Assembly: GCA_002414385.1 (NCBI GenBank)
Contig: DHZH01000002.1
Coordinates: forward strand, 215,296-279,295
Origin: Gammaproteobacteria bacterium UBA5109
Lineage (GTDB): Bacteria > Pseudomonadota > Gammaproteobacteria > Pseudomonadales > Pseudohongiellaceae
DNA length: 64,000 bases
Direction: 5' to 3'
A program made the translations under genes and the position numbers. The notes below the pieces were generated by a model, which saw only the letters and a list, made by a program, of their open reading frames with translations, was not told the origin of the DNA and did no database searches. Positions 50,634 through 59,870 of this stretch are shown in pieces; the stretch's first letter is position 1, and the number at the start of each line of letters is the position of its first letter.

Positions 50634-52412
50634 ATGGCTTACATCCCGATAGCAGATCAGCCCAGTGAACTGCATGATCCGCACAGTTTTATTACCAAGT
50701 ATGTCTGGAGCCAGGATCACAAGGTGATCGCAATCCAGTACGCCTGCACTGCCATCTTCGTGGGCCTGATTGCGCTGGTGCTGTCGGGCATGATGCGTCT
50801 GCAGCTTGGCTATCCGGACACTTTCTCGTTCATCGACCCCAGCAATTATTATCAGTTTGTCACCATGCACGGCATGATTATGGTGATCTATCTGCTTACC
50901 GCGCTGTTCCTCGGGGGCTTTGGCAACTACCTTATTCCGCTGCAGATCGGGGCCCGGGACATGGTTTTCCCCTACCTGAACATGCTCAGTTACTGGTTCT
51001 ACCTCTTGTCAGTACTGATCCTGCTGGCCAGTTTTTTCGTCGTCGGCGGCCCCACAGGTGCGGGCTGGACACTATACCCGCCGCAAGCCATATTGCGTGG
51101 TACGCCGGGGGCGGATATGGGCATTGTGCTGATGCTGGTATCGCTGGCAGTGTTTATTGTGGCCTTTACCATGGGCGGCCTGAACTACGTTACCACGGTA
51201 CTGCAGGCGCGCACCCACGGCATGACCCTGATGCGCATGCCGCTGTCAGTATGGGGAATTTTCGTGGCCACCATCCTGGGCCTGTTTGCTTTTCCCGCGC
51301 TGTTCGTGAGCGCAGTGATGATGGCCTTTGACAAGCTGATCGGCACCAGTTTTTTCATGCCGGCAATCCAGTCTCTGGGGCAGGATCTCGGCTATGCCGG
51401 CGGCAGTCCGATACTGTTCCAGCACCTGTTCTGGTTCTTCGGCCACCCGGAAGTGTATATCGTCGCCTTGCCTGCATTCGGTCTGGTTTCCGACGTGCTG
51501 AGCACCCACGCCCGCAAGAACATCTTTGGTTACCGGATGATGGTGTGGGCCATTGTCATCATCGGCGCCTTGAGCTTCATTGTCTGGGCCCACCACATGT
51601 ATGTCAGCGGCATGAACCCTTATTTCGGGTTTTTCTTTGCCTTTACCACTTTGATTATCGCGGTGCCTACTGCCATCAAGGTTTATAACTGGGTGTTGAC
51701 CCTGTGGCAGGGCAACATCCGCCTGACTGTCCCCATGCTGTTCGCCATGGGCTTCATTTTCACCTTTATCCATGGCGGTTTGACCGGTATTTTCCTGGGT
51801 AATGTGACGGTGGACCTGCCGCTCTCGGACACCTATTTCGTGGTGGCACATTTCCATATGGTGATGGGGGTATCTCCGATCATGGTGCTGTTTGCAGCCA
51901 TCTACCACTGGTTTCCGAAAATCTCCGGCAAGATGTTTAACGTAACGCTGGGCAAAATTCATTTCTGGGCAACCTTCCTGGGAACTTACGCAATTTACCT
52001 GCCCATGCATTACCTCGGGTTCCTGGGTGTTCCACGGCGCTATTACGCTCTGGGCAATACTGACTTCATTCCCGATTCTGCTATGGCGCTGAACGCCAAT
52101 ATCACCCAGGCCGCAATTTTCGTTGGCATCATGCAGCTGGTGTTCATCATCAATATCATCTGGAGCCTGAAAAGCGGCCCGAAAGCTGAATCCAACCCCT
52201 GGGATGCCACCTCGCTGGAATGGCAGACGCCCGATACGCCCCCGGTTCACGGTAACTGGGGACCGAAACTGCCGGTGGTTTACCGCTGGGCCTATGAGTA
52301 TGCCGTGCCCGGTGTGAAAGATGACTTCGTGCCGCAAAGCGTGCCGCCGGAGGAAGTGGAGATGGAGGAAGGCGCGGGTAAATACGTCGACCGGAGTGAA
52401 GAACACCACTAG
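50634..52412 (+). CDS. Cytochrome c oxidase subunit I, second copy
   Basis: The 592-residue catalytic subunit has about 12 helices, FWFFGHPEVYIVALPAFG near 265-282 with the E residue of type A1 enzymes and the His-Tyr pair, WAHHMYVSGM near 320-329 and HFHMVMGVSPIM near 406-417. Relative to the first coxA it has a C-terminal extension with a conserved PWDATSLEWQTPDTPP stretch near 520. It follows the double-heme subunit II by about 87 bp. Confidence 0.97.
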   Translation: MAYIPIADQPSELHDPHSFITKYVWSQDHKVIAIQYACTAIFVGLIALVLSGMMRLQLGYPDTFSFIDPSNYYQFVTMHGMIMVIYLLTALFLGGFGNYLIPLQIGARDMVFPYLNMLSYWFYLLSVLILLASFFVVGGPTGAGWTLYPPQAILRGTPGADMGIVLMLVSLAVFIVAFTMGGLNYVTTVLQARTHGMTLMRMPLSVWGIFVATILGLFAFPALFVSAVMMAFDKLIGTSFFMPAIQSLGQDLGYAGGSPILFQHLFWFFGHPEVYIVALPAFGLVSDVLSTHARKNIFGYRMMVWAIVIIGALSFIVWAHHMYVSGMNPYFGFFFAFTTLIIAVPTAIKVYNWVLTLWQGNIRLTVPMLFAMGFIFTFIHGGLTGIFLGNVTVDLPLSDTYFVVAHFHMVMGVSPIMVLFAAIYHWFPKISGKMFNVTLGKIHFWATFLGTYAIYLPMHYLGFLGVPRRYYALGNTDFIPDSAMALNANITQAAIFVGIMQLVFIINIIWSLKSGPKAESNPWDATSLEWQTPDTPPVHGNWGPKLPVVYRWAYEYAVPGVKDDFVPQSVPPEEVEMEEGAGKYVDRSEEHH

Positions 52413-52421
52413 GCTAAAGTT

Positions 52422-53045
52422 ATGAACCTGTATCGCATACTTACTGAAAAACCCTGGCAGCATAACCGGCTCAATGATGCCGGCCTTGCTGATGATGCTG
52501 TGTTGTCGCTGGCAAGCAGCCCACAGAAAATCGCACTGATGTTTTTCCTTGGTGTGGTGGCAGTACTGTTTGCGCTGTTCATCACTGCCTACGTCATTCG
52601 CATGGAGCTCGACGACTGGCGGCCGATGCCGGAATCCGGCCTGCTCTGGTTCAATACCCTGCTCCTGTTTTTGAGCAGCATCGTCCTGCAGTGGACCCGG
52701 AATTCATTGAAAAAAGGCCTGGACAGGAAACTCAAAACCGGGCTTTTGATCGGCGCTTTGCTGACTATCGGTTTCATTTTTGGTCAGCTTGAAGTCTGGC
52801 GCCAGATGGCAGGAGAAGGCTACTACCTCTATAACAATCCGGCCAACTCCTTCTTTTATGTGCTGACCGGCATTCACGGACTGCATATTCTGGGCGGGCT
52901 GTGGGTCTGGACCCGGGCCAGCTTCAGAGTCTGGTCTGGTACTGATCCGGAAGAAGTACGCTTGAGCGTTGAACTGTGTGCAGTGTACTGGCACTTTCTG
53001 TTGCTGGTATGGCTGGTTTTATTTGCATTGATTTCTTATACCTAG
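52422..53045 (+). CDS. Cytochrome c oxidase subunit III-like protein A
   Basis: This 207-residue membrane protein belongs to the subunit III family (FFYVLTGIHGLHILGG near 142-157 and YWHFLLLVWLVLFAL near 189-203), with five or six helices. It starts 10 bp after subunit I and is followed at once by a second subunit III-like gene. Its N-terminal part (EKPWQHNRLNDAGLADDAVL) differs from the standard subunit III. Confidence 0.88.
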   Translation: MNLYRILTEKPWQHNRLNDAGLADDAVLSLASSPQKIALMFFLGVVAVLFALFITAYVIRMELDDWRPMPESGLLWFNTLLLFLSSIVLQWTRNSLKKGLDRKLKTGLLIGALLTIGFIFGQLEVWRQMAGEGYYLYNNPANSFFYVLTGIHGLHILGGLWVWTRASFRVWSGTDPEEVRLSVELCAVYWHFLLLVWLVLFALISYT

Positions 53046-53054
53046 GATATCGCC

Positions 53055-53726
53055 ATGAGTGAACAGACCATGAATCCAAGCGGGCATCTGCATACAGTCG
53101 CCCAGGACTGGGCGGATGAGAAACAGGCGTTCCATGTCCCCTGGGGCAAGCTGATGATGTGGATATTCCTGATTAGCGACACCTTTATCTTCAGCTGTTT
53201 TCTGATCGGCTACATGAATGTGAGAATGAGCGCCACCGAGCCCTGGCCCTATGCCAGCGAAGTCTTCGCCCTGACGCTGTTTGGCAACAACATTCCGCTG
53301 ATCCTGATCGCCATCATGACCTTTATCCTGATTACCAGTAGCGGCACCATGGCGCTGGCAGTGCGTTACGCCCATTTCCGCGACCGCAAGAAGATTGCCC
53401 TGTTCATGTTCATCACCGCAGCCTTTGGCGCCTCCTTCGTCGGCATGCAGGCTTTCGAATGGACCAAGCTTATTTCTGAAGGAGTCAGACCCTGGGCCAA
53501 CCCCTTCGGCGCGCCGCAATTCGGCTCGATATTTTTCATGGTAACGGGCTTTCACGGCCTGCATGTTTCCATCGGCGTAATCTATCTTTCAATTGTCGCA
53601 TCCAAGGTGTTAAAAGGGGATTACGACAAGAAGAACAATTATGACATCGTGGAGATCACCGGCCTGTACTGGCATTTCGTGGATCTGGTGTGGGTATTTA
53701 TCTTTGCGTTTTTCTATTTATGGTAG
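53055..53726 (+). CDS. Cytochrome c oxidase subunit III-like protein B
   Basis: This 223-residue protein also has the subunit III signature: FFMVTGFHGLHVSIGVIYL near 158-176 and GLYWHFVDLVWVFIFAFFYLW at the C-terminus. A conserved EWTKLISEG lies near 135-143. It lies 9 bp after paralogue A and 8 bp before subunit IV. Having two tandem subunit III genes in one operon is unusual and suggests either a heterodimeric subunit or division of labour. Confidence 0.92.
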   Translation: MSEQTMNPSGHLHTVAQDWADEKQAFHVPWGKLMMWIFLISDTFIFSCFLIGYMNVRMSATEPWPYASEVFALTLFGNNIPLILIAIMTFILITSSGTMALAVRYAHFRDRKKIALFMFITAAFGASFVGMQAFEWTKLISEGVRPWANPFGAPQFGSIFFMVTGFHGLHVSIGVIYLSIVASKVLKGDYDKKNNYDIVEITGLYWHFVDLVWVFIFAFFYLW

Positions 53727-53734
53727 GGGGAGAT

Positions 53735-54103
53735 ATGGAACATTCGGAATCACAACAGCACCCTATTGGAGTCTATCTCAAAGTCTGGCTGCTGTTGTTT
53801 GTGCTCAGTGCAATGTCGTACATGGTCGACTATCTCAACTTTCAGGGTATGGTTCGCTGGTCCCTGATCATCATCTTCATGCTGCTCAAGGCCGGTTTCA
53901 TCGTCGCCATTTTCATGCACGTCATGTGGGAACGTATGACGCTGATCACCGCCATTCTCGGACCCCCTACCGTGCTGCTAATACTGATCGGCTTCATGGC
54001 CAGTGAGGGAGATCATACTTTTGGCACCAGGGTTGATTACCTGGGGCAACCCGAAGCGGCGGAACGTATCCATGTCAGCGATGTCCTGGGTGAGGATCAT
54101 TAG
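53735..54103 (+). CDS. Cytochrome c oxidase subunit IV (prokaryotic type)
   Basis: I take the ATG at 53735, right after TAGGGGGA, giving 122 residues. Three helices (about 13-32, 42-62, 70-90) with KAGFIVAIFMHVMWER near 54-69 match the small bacterial subunit IV (COX4_pro). It is the last structural subunit of the second oxidase. Confidence 0.87.
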   Translation: MEHSESQQHPIGVYLKVWLLLFVLSAMSYMVDYLNFQGMVRWSLIIIFMLLKAGFIVAIFMHVMWERMTLITAILGPPTVLLILIGFMASEGDHTFGTRVDYLGQPEAAERIHVSDVLGEDH

Positions 54104-54119
54104 GGCAGCGAGACATACG

Positions 54120-55154
54120 ATGCAGTTCCGATTATTTCTGGTCTCGATGTTGATATTGCTGGCCCCACAGCCGCTTCCGCTTTATGCGCATGGCAGTGTT
54201 ACCGCAGAAGACGACCTGTGCATTATCCGCATCGGCTTTTACCGTGCTCATTTCAAGATATTCCAGCCAGGGAGCAGCGGGCAAACAGAATTCTGCGAGG
54301 ATATCCCCAACACCGGCGAATCAATTTTCGTGATGGAGTATCTGCATCAGGAACTGGGCAATGTCCCGGTTGAATTCCGTATTATTCACGATGTCACCGG
54401 CCTGGGTCGCTTCGCCCGCCTGGAAGACGTCAGACAAATAGACGACATCGATGCTGCCACGGTTTTCTACCAGGCTCCCGCTGTGGAAAGCGATGTGTTT
54501 ACAGTCCTGCATGAATTTGAAGAGAATGGCGATTACCTCGGTATCGTCACTGCCAGGCATCCCGACCGTGACGAATATTATCAGGCGGTGTTTCCCTTCA
54601 AGGTGGGCTTTACCGGCTTCGGGATACTGCCCCTGTTTCTGATATTGCTCATCGCGACACAGCTAGCATACTGGTTCACCTCCGGCGGCTATTCCCGGCG
54701 GAAAAAAAATGCCAAGAGCAAGACTTTCGACCACAGCATACAGGCTCCGGTAGCGGGTAAGATCATGCAGGTTCTGCTTCTGCTTCCCCTGGCAGCACTG
54801 CTCTTGGGTGCCTCGGCGCCAGCTGATGAAAGATGGACTTCTGATGGCGGCTCCTATCAGGTTTCATACAACACGGAACTGTCCCCCCTGGTGATCAATG
54901 ATATCCATCAATGGACTGTCCATGTCGAAACCACCACGGGAAACCCTGTCACTGACGCCCGGCTACTGGTCAGCGGTGGCATGCCGACCCATGACCACGG
55001 TCTACCCACCAGTCCGCGAGTCACGGAAAATCTGGGTAATGGCGATTATCTGGTGGAAGGTATGCGCTTTCACATGATGGGAGACTGGGAAATCACCATC
55101 GAGATCCACCAGGGTGAACGCTCAGAAACCGTTGTTATCCCACTGACCTTATGA
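54120..55154 (+). CDS. Membrane-anchored protein with C-terminal FixH/YtkA-like domain
   Basis: From the ATG at 54120 the protein has 344 residues: signal peptide (about 1-22), a conserved periplasmic domain (about 25-155) with two cysteines (DLCIIRIGFYRAHF, FCEDIPNTGE), a membrane helix near 165-182, a second near 215-235, and an immunoglobulin-like FixH/YtkA-type domain with GGMPTHDHGLP near 290-300 and a methionine-rich MRFHMMGDWEI near 318. His/Met-rich motifs suggest copper handling for the oxidase (inference). It couples to the next gene by ATGA overlap. Confidence 0.78.
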   Translation: MQFRLFLVSMLILLAPQPLPLYAHGSVTAEDDLCIIRIGFYRAHFKIFQPGSSGQTEFCEDIPNTGESIFVMEYLHQELGNVPVEFRIIHDVTGLGRFARLEDVRQIDDIDAATVFYQAPAVESDVFTVLHEFEENGDYLGIVTARHPDRDEYYQAVFPFKVGFTGFGILPLFLILLIATQLAYWFTSGGYSRRKKNAKSKTFDHSIQAPVAGKIMQVLLLLPLAALLLGASAPADERWTSDGGSYQVSYNTELSPLVINDIHQWTVHVETTTGNPVTDARLLVSGGMPTHDHGLPTSPRVTENLGNGDYLVEGMRFHMMGDWEITIEIHQGERSETVVIPLTL

Positions 55155-56479
55155 AGCTTCACACGATCAACTCGGTCCGCATCATGATGCTGGTGGCGGC
55201 GACTTGCGGTATCGTCTTCTTCTGGTGGTCTGGTAACAGAACGCCAGCGCCCTGGACAGACCGGGAGTCCGCGCTGATTGCCTCCATATGGCTGGGGAAT
55301 CTGCCTTCCCTGCCACCAGACCCCAGCAATGCCGTTGCCGATGACCCACGTGCGGCAAGGCTTGGCCACCGCCTGTTTTTCGATACCAGGCTGAGTATCA
55401 ATGGCGAGATTGCCTGTGCCACCTGCCATCAGCCAACGCGCCAGTTCACCGACGGACTGCCCGTGGGAGAGGCAATCGACCGCGCCAAACGGAATACTCC
55501 AAGTATTATCGGGGCCGCTTACAGTCCCTGGCAGTATTGGGATGGACGCAAAGACAGTCTGTGGGCACAGGCTCTGTCACCACTGGAAGACGCCGCAGAA
55601 CATGGTGGTAACCGGATGAGTTATGCCCGTTTGATAAGCAGCGATCCCCACTATCAAAAAGAATATACCAAGCTGTTCGGGATGGCACCGGATTTTTCTG
55701 ATCCTGAACGTTTCCCGGTCAACGCAGGCCCGGTCGGCAATCCCGAATGGCAGGCTGCCTGGGATGCGATGGATGAGGAAGACAGAGCACTTGTTAACGG
55801 CGTGTTTGCCAATATCGGCAAGCTCATCGCTGCCTACGAACGTAAGCTGATACCCGGCCCGGCGCGTTTCGACGCCTATGCCGAAACGGTTATGGCGGGC
55901 CAGGGTCATGAGGAGCAGGATTTGTTCAGTGAGGAAGAAATCAGGGGGCTGCGTCTGTTCATGGGCGAGGCGCGCTGTATGGAATGCCATAACGGTCCGC
56001 TGCTGACCAACAGCGAGTTTCACAATACCGGATTGCTGCCTCCTACGGGGCAGGTGCCTGATCGCGGCAGAAGCAGGATTATCGCTGAGCTAAATTCAGA
56101 TCCTTTCAACTGTCTGGGCAGTTTCAGCGACGCCGAAGCCGGACAGTGCGAGGAGCTTACTTACATGCGTACCGGGGTGGAATTGATCGGTGCCATGAAA
56201 ACGCCCTCCCTGCGCAATCTGGAGGACACCGCGCCCTATATGCACAAAGGCCAGTTCATGACGCTATCCCGGGTGCTCGAGCACTACAATGAAGCGCCCC
56301 TGGCCCTGATCGGCCACAATGAGGCAGAACCTCTGGGCCTGAACCGTCGCCAGCTGGCGCAGATTGAGGCCTTTTTGCATACACTGTTTGCACCCCCCGC
56401 GGTTGAGGAGAAATGGCTGCATCCGCCACCCTTGTTTCCCGAAGCAAGCGCCTCGTCTGCAACCCTTCAGTCACGATAA
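55151..56479 (+). CDS. Di-heme cytochrome c peroxidase (MauG/CcpA family)
   Basis: The 442-residue protein has an N-terminal signal or anchor (about 10-30) and two heme c motifs, CATCH near 90 and CMECH near 276, arranged as in bacterial di-heme peroxidases that reduce H2O2 or oxidise protein partners. Blocks such as RNTPSIIGAAYSPWQYWDGR and MKTPSLRNLEDTAPYMHKG are typical. The start overlaps the preceding stop by 4 bp, so it belongs to the oxidase operon. It may detoxify peroxide near the oxidase. Confidence 0.93.
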   Translation: MKLHTINSVRIMMLVAATCGIVFFWWSGNRTPAPWTDRESALIASIWLGNLPSLPPDPSNAVADDPRAARLGHRLFFDTRLSINGEIACATCHQPTRQFTDGLPVGEAIDRAKRNTPSIIGAAYSPWQYWDGRKDSLWAQALSPLEDAAEHGGNRMSYARLISSDPHYQKEYTKLFGMAPDFSDPERFPVNAGPVGNPEWQAAWDAMDEEDRALVNGVFANIGKLIAAYERKLIPGPARFDAYAETVMAGQGHEEQDLFSEEEIRGLRLFMGEARCMECHNGPLLTNSEFHNTGLLPPTGQVPDRGRSRIIAELNSDPFNCLGSFSDAEAGQCEELTYMRTGVELIGAMKTPSLRNLEDTAPYMHKGQFMTLSRVLEHYNEAPLALIGHNEAEPLGLNRRQLAQIEAFLHTLFAPPAVEEKWLHPPPLFPEASASSATLQSR

Positions 56480-56533
56480 CTGAAGGAAACTTCAACAGGC
56501 TGCACTGTTTTTCTTCCTGCAGTGATACTTTCT

Positions 56534-56887
56534 TTAATGATCCGACCACACAGCAAATTCATTTCCGGCTGGTTCAGTAAAATGAAAGCGGCGACCTCCG
56601 GGAAAAGTAAAGATATCCTGAATGATTGTGCCGCCTGCCTGTTCAACTTTTTGCAGGGTTTCTTCCAGGGCTTCACTGTAAAACACGATCAGGGCCGAAC
56701 CGTTTTGCGTTGAGGCTGCTTTATCAGCAGAAAAAAATCCACCATCCAGGCCTTCGCCGGCAAAGGCGGAATATTCCGGGCCATAATCTTCAAATTTCCA
56801 GCCGAAGGCTTCACTGAAAAATGCTTTGGTCTTGCCCAGGTCTCTGGAAGCAAATTCCACATAATTGATTTTTTCATGGACATTCAT
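56534..56887 (-). CDS. VOC family protein (glyoxalase-like)
   Basis: This 117-residue protein has the beta-alpha-beta-beta-beta fold pattern of the vicinal oxygen chelate family: NYVEFASRDLGKTKAFFSEA at about 8-27, FGWKFEDYGPEYSAF, and a C-terminal RFHFTEPAGNEFAVWSDH with the metal-type glutamate. The substrate is unknown. It converges on the peroxidase gene; TGAAG-GAAA-CTTCA at 56481-56494 forms a small hairpin in between. Confidence 0.9.
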   Translation of the reverse strand: MNVHEKINYVEFASRDLGKTKAFFSEAFGWKFEDYGPEYSAFAGEGLDGGFFSADKAASTQNGSALIVFYSEALEETLQKVEQAGGTIIQDIFTFPGGRRFHFTEPAGNEFAVWSDH

Positions 56888-56907
56888 AAGGCATCCCTCT
56901 CATTCAG

Positions 56908-57354
56908 TTATGAGCCTTTATCGAAAATAACCCGCCACTGCCCGTCTGCCTCTTTACGCCAGACCGAATTAAAACGCCCGATATTATCGCCGGCAGGATT
57001 GAACACTGGCCCGGAACTTAAAGCCAGATTACCGGAGTCCAGCACCGTTACTACATCCGGCTGCCAGGAAAATGGCGCGTCATCCTCAGTAAAGAAAACA
57101 GACCAGGCAGACACGATAGCCTCGCGACCACGTATCGGTTCATTGCCGTTAAAGAAGATGGCTTCCTGGGCAATGAATTGTTGAAAAGCCTCTATGTCCC
57201 GCTCGGCCATGCTCTGCGCAAAAGCCAGCTCCCGGGCCTCGACTTCTAGCTCTAGAGTATCAGGATCCGGAGTAGCAGCAAGTGTCGAAAGTGAGGCAAA
57301 AAATGCAAGAAAACAAATACACAGAATACTTTGCTGGGAAAATGAAAGCTTCAT
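56908..57354 (-). CDS. Secreted NTF2-like (DUF4440/SgcJ type) protein
   Basis: The 148-residue protein has a signal peptide (about 1-26, ending near TLAA) and an NTF2-like cone domain: REAIVSAWSVFFTEDDAPFSW, VLDSGNLALSSGPV and FNSVWRKEADGQWRVIFDKG. Such proteins often have no enzymatic activity assigned. It lies 20 bp upstream of the VOC gene in the same direction. Confidence 0.87.
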   Translation of the reverse strand: MKLSFSQQSILCICFLAFFASLSTLAATPDPDTLELEVEARELAFAQSMAERDIEAFQQFIAQEAIFFNGNEPIRGREAIVSAWSVFFTEDDAPFSWQPDVVTVLDSGNLALSSGPVFNPAGDNIGRFNSVWRKEADGQWRVIFDKGS

Positions 57355-57436
57355 ATGATTTCCTCTGGTTTATATCCCTGAATGAAATATCAGCATATTT
57401 CGCCGGGAAAAACTATCAGAAAATTAGCGCAAGGCC

Positions 57437-57667
57437 TCAGTGGCGGTTTTGCTTTTCATTGCCGCGTTTATAGTTTCCTGTCAGGCGCGCCATGATTTGC
57501 TGTTGCTGGTCGAATTCGGAATCCTTAAGCTGACTGGCTACCTGCAATGCCTTTTTCCCACGCAGGAGAGTAACGGAATGACCGTGACGCCTTATGTCAA
57601 TGTCACCGTTTTTTCTGATCTCGAAGATGAAACCAAGATCCTTGTCATCAGCACTGTTGCCGGGCAT
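57437..57667 (-). CDS. Conserved 76-residue protein (hypothetical)
   Basis: The product begins MPGNSADDKDLGFIFEIRKN and ends with QQQIMARLTGNYKRGNEKQN. Similar short proteins with the closing MARLTGNYKRGNE-type motif occur in several Gammaproteobacteria, so I judge it real. It is soluble, with a beta-rich first half and a helical second half. The function is unknown. Confidence 0.7.
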   Translation of the reverse strand: MPGNSADDKDLGFIFEIRKNGDIDIRRHGHSVTLLRGKKALQVASQLKDSEFDQQQQIMARLTGNYKRGNEKQNRH

Positions 57668-57693
57668 AAGATTCCATGTTTGAAAGTGTAGAT

Positions 57694-58149
57694 TCAGCTT
57701 CCGGACGCAATGAATTCAGTATGTCTCTTGAGCGCTTTTTTCAGGAATACAGAAATAATACGCAATAGTATTCCTCCCAGGATATTTTTTTCATGCAGCT
57801 CCATGCTTCGGGTAATCACTGTTTTGTTATCCAGGTGTTGAAAGTCCCAGCGCTCTGTAAAATGTGAGGCCAGCCTATCCAGGGGTGCTGAAAAGTTATG
57901 CATATGCATTTTAATCAGCTGTCCCGGAATATATTCGATGACTTCCTCATCGTGGCTTGAGCCATCGAGGTTTTCAACATGAAAAACAGTGCCAAGCTCT
58001 GATTCTTCGTTACTGCTTTTACTTACTCTGGCAATACCGGGTATGGGGCCATAGCCCTTGAAAGAAGACCATTGCCCGGCATCAAAAATATTCTCGCACA
58101 GAGACTCGGGAGAAATAGCAGAACTTGCAGTAACAGAAAATGAAATCAT
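57694..58149 (-). CDS. SRPBCC-superfamily (polyketide cyclase-like) protein
   Basis: This 151-residue protein shows the START/SRPBCC pattern: an initial strand (ISFSVTASSAISPESL), a W-x-x-F segment (GQWSSFKGYGPIPGIARV), the HDEEVIEYIPGQLIKMHMHN strand pair and a long C-terminal helix. Such proteins have a hydrophobic ligand pocket. It lies 7 bp downstream of the DUF2937 gene. Confidence 0.8.
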   Translation of the reverse strand: MISFSVTASSAISPESLCENIFDAGQWSSFKGYGPIPGIARVSKSSNEESELGTVFHVENLDGSSHDEEVIEYIPGQLIKMHMHNFSAPLDRLASHFTERWDFQHLDNKTVITRSMELHEKNILGGILLRIISVFLKKALKRHTEFIASGS

Positions 58150-58156
58150 GATTAAT

Positions 58157-58687
58157 TTAATTGCGGACAGGACTTGTTTTGCTCTTCCTGCTGAACAGGG
58201 TACTACATTTTCTTAAGCAAAAAATCAGTAATTCAAACAGCATCATGGCCAAAAGTGCCAGGCCAACTCCGCTGCCGACAGCTGCTGCATTCAACGTAAC
58301 CGTATAGTGATAGGAGTCCCGTATCTGGTCACGGATTTCGGGAAGCGGCGCGATAAAAGCCTGAAAATAAGCATTAACCGGTGATTGCCTGAAATTGTTC
58401 AGTGCACCGGATAGATACAGGTTTCGTTCAACAATCGCCCTGATGCTTTCCCCGCCAGCGACAAAAACCAGGTCCTGCTGGCTTTCATAATAGGTGATCA
58501 ATCGACTGATATCGCCATCAAAAAAACGTTCGGCATCGTCCTGAAACTGGCTGACACTGATATTCGACTCCTGAACCCGAGCAAGCAGCAGTCTGCCATA
58601 TTCATCAACCAGCCCCGGTAACTGAATGCCGATCAGCAGGCCGAGCAGTAAAACTGTAATTCTTGCATAATCAAAAAGCTTGTTCAT
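58157..58687 (-). CDS. DUF2937 family membrane protein
   Basis: I take the ATG at 58687, just after GGGGAGGC, giving 176 residues. The N-terminal helix with GIQLPGLVDEYGRLL near 22-36 and a central helical stretch (QFQDDAERFFDGDISRLITYYESQQD) are the DUF2937 pattern; a second membrane helix is near 135-155. The biological role of the family is unknown. Confidence 0.82.
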   Translation of the reverse strand: MNKLFDYARITVLLLGLLIGIQLPGLVDEYGRLLLARVQESNISVSQFQDDAERFFDGDISRLITYYESQQDLVFVAGGESIRAIVERNLYLSGALNNFRQSPVNAYFQAFIAPLPEIRDQIRDSYHYTVTLNAAAVGSGVGLALLAMMLFELLIFCLRKCSTLFSRKSKTSPVRN

Positions 58688-58771
58688 TTTGCCTCCCCGA
58701 GCAGGGACATAAGCACCCAGTATCACAGTATGCAGATAAATATGGCTTTTCAGGGGCGCTGGTATGGAAAT

Positions 58772-59059
58772 CTAGCGATTGCCCCAGATGCGTGCCACGG
58801 CTGCATCAGTTCCGAGTGAGCCGACGACAAGCAGTACCAGGCTGACAACAAAGAAGACAACAACAGGTATCAGCGCATCGAACTGGCTGGCATAGATGGA
58901 TGCAATGCCGGAAGCCAGAGATAAAAACAGGAACAGGCCACCGACCACATTAAGAATAATACGTTGCGAAGCTTTGTAGTGCGGTGCCTCTTCGCCTTTT
59001 TCAAAGTGGCTGAGGATTGGCCAGAACAGTTTTCGTAATAGGGGTTTCATGGTAGCCAT
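58772..59059 (-). CDS. Two-TM membrane protein (hypothetical)
   Basis: The 95-residue protein has a basic start (MATMKPLLRKLFWPILSHFE), then two membrane segments (about 33-53 and 62-82) and ends DAAVARIWGNR. An ATG three codons in is an alternative start. I recognise no named family. The region upstream (59060-59339) holds no gene; GCTTAA/TTAAGC at about 59190-59204 is a small palindrome. Confidence 0.75.
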   Translation of the reverse strand: MATMKPLLRKLFWPILSHFEKGEEAPHYKASQRIILNVVGGLFLFLSLASGIASIYASQFDALIPVVVFFVVSLVLLVVGSLGTDAAVARIWGNR

Positions 59060-59339
59060 TGTGCTTAAAAAAGATTGTAAGAACCAGTATCTTGTAAGCG
59101 GATAATACCAGACAATCAGCTCAGCCGATTGGCCGGGCTGCTACAAGCCAGAAATAAATTACTTTGTTGCCTTATTAAAATAGCGCTCTTGTTCAACAGC
59201 TTAATATTTAAGCGAAAAACTGCCAGAAGAAGGCTAATTGGGAATAAAAGGGCAATTCGGGCACGCAAGAGTCATGTCGGCATTTATATCACTTAAGAAT
59301 CGGAAAGCTTAATCATAAAGATAAAGGCTTTGAAGATAT

Positions 59340-59870
59340 TCAGGAATGAAATCCCAGTAAACGAAACAGGATGGATTGCACTGTAGAATTACTGATCTCG
59401 GCAAGAATTATTTCTTCGACCCTGAAAATGTAAGTATTGAGATACTGTGATCCCGCATTTGTATGAATCCAGATGAATGCGCCGCAATTGATAATAACGG
59501 TACCCCAGAATACTTGGCGGAAACCGGGTTTTATGGTTTTATGCCTGAATAATTGCTGCGCAATTACTGCTCCAGGCCAGCCGCTGAAAAGCGCCAGCAA
59601 ATGTAAATTTGTTTCAGGGGTTCTGCTTTTATCATTTCGAGCTGCCGATTTATCAATGGCATAAAAAAGAACGGTCAGCAGGCTCAACGCCAGGTAAAAC
59701 GCTGAAATGATAAGAGGGGTGTATCCCAGCAGATAGGATGCACCCAATGCAATTATACATGCAAGAGCGGGGGAGTATTTCACGAGACTTTTATCATGAA
59801 TAGCCGGGGTTCTGGAGTTTGTGCCTGGAATACACTTTGTTAATGGGGCGACGGTGAAGCCGGCATCCAA
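59340..59870 (-). pseudogene. DUF1294 membrane protein, probably missing its N-terminal domain
   Basis: The C-terminal 120 residues clearly belong to DUF1294: FYAIDKSAARNDKSRTPETN, LHLLALFSGWPGAVIAQQLF, RHKTIKPGFRQVFWGTVIIN. Full-length family members often carry an N-terminal cold-shock domain. Here the frame has no ATG; it opens at TTG (59870) inside an attC repeat, so its first about 14 codons are integron DNA. A GTG at 59783 is the other option. The likely history is that the integron end replaced the gene's beginning (inference). The remaining helices look intact. Confidence 0.65.

Noticed and set aside
54003..54119. An earlier start for the FixH-like protein.
   Set aside because: It would overlap subunit IV; the ATG at 54120 gives a normal signal peptide.
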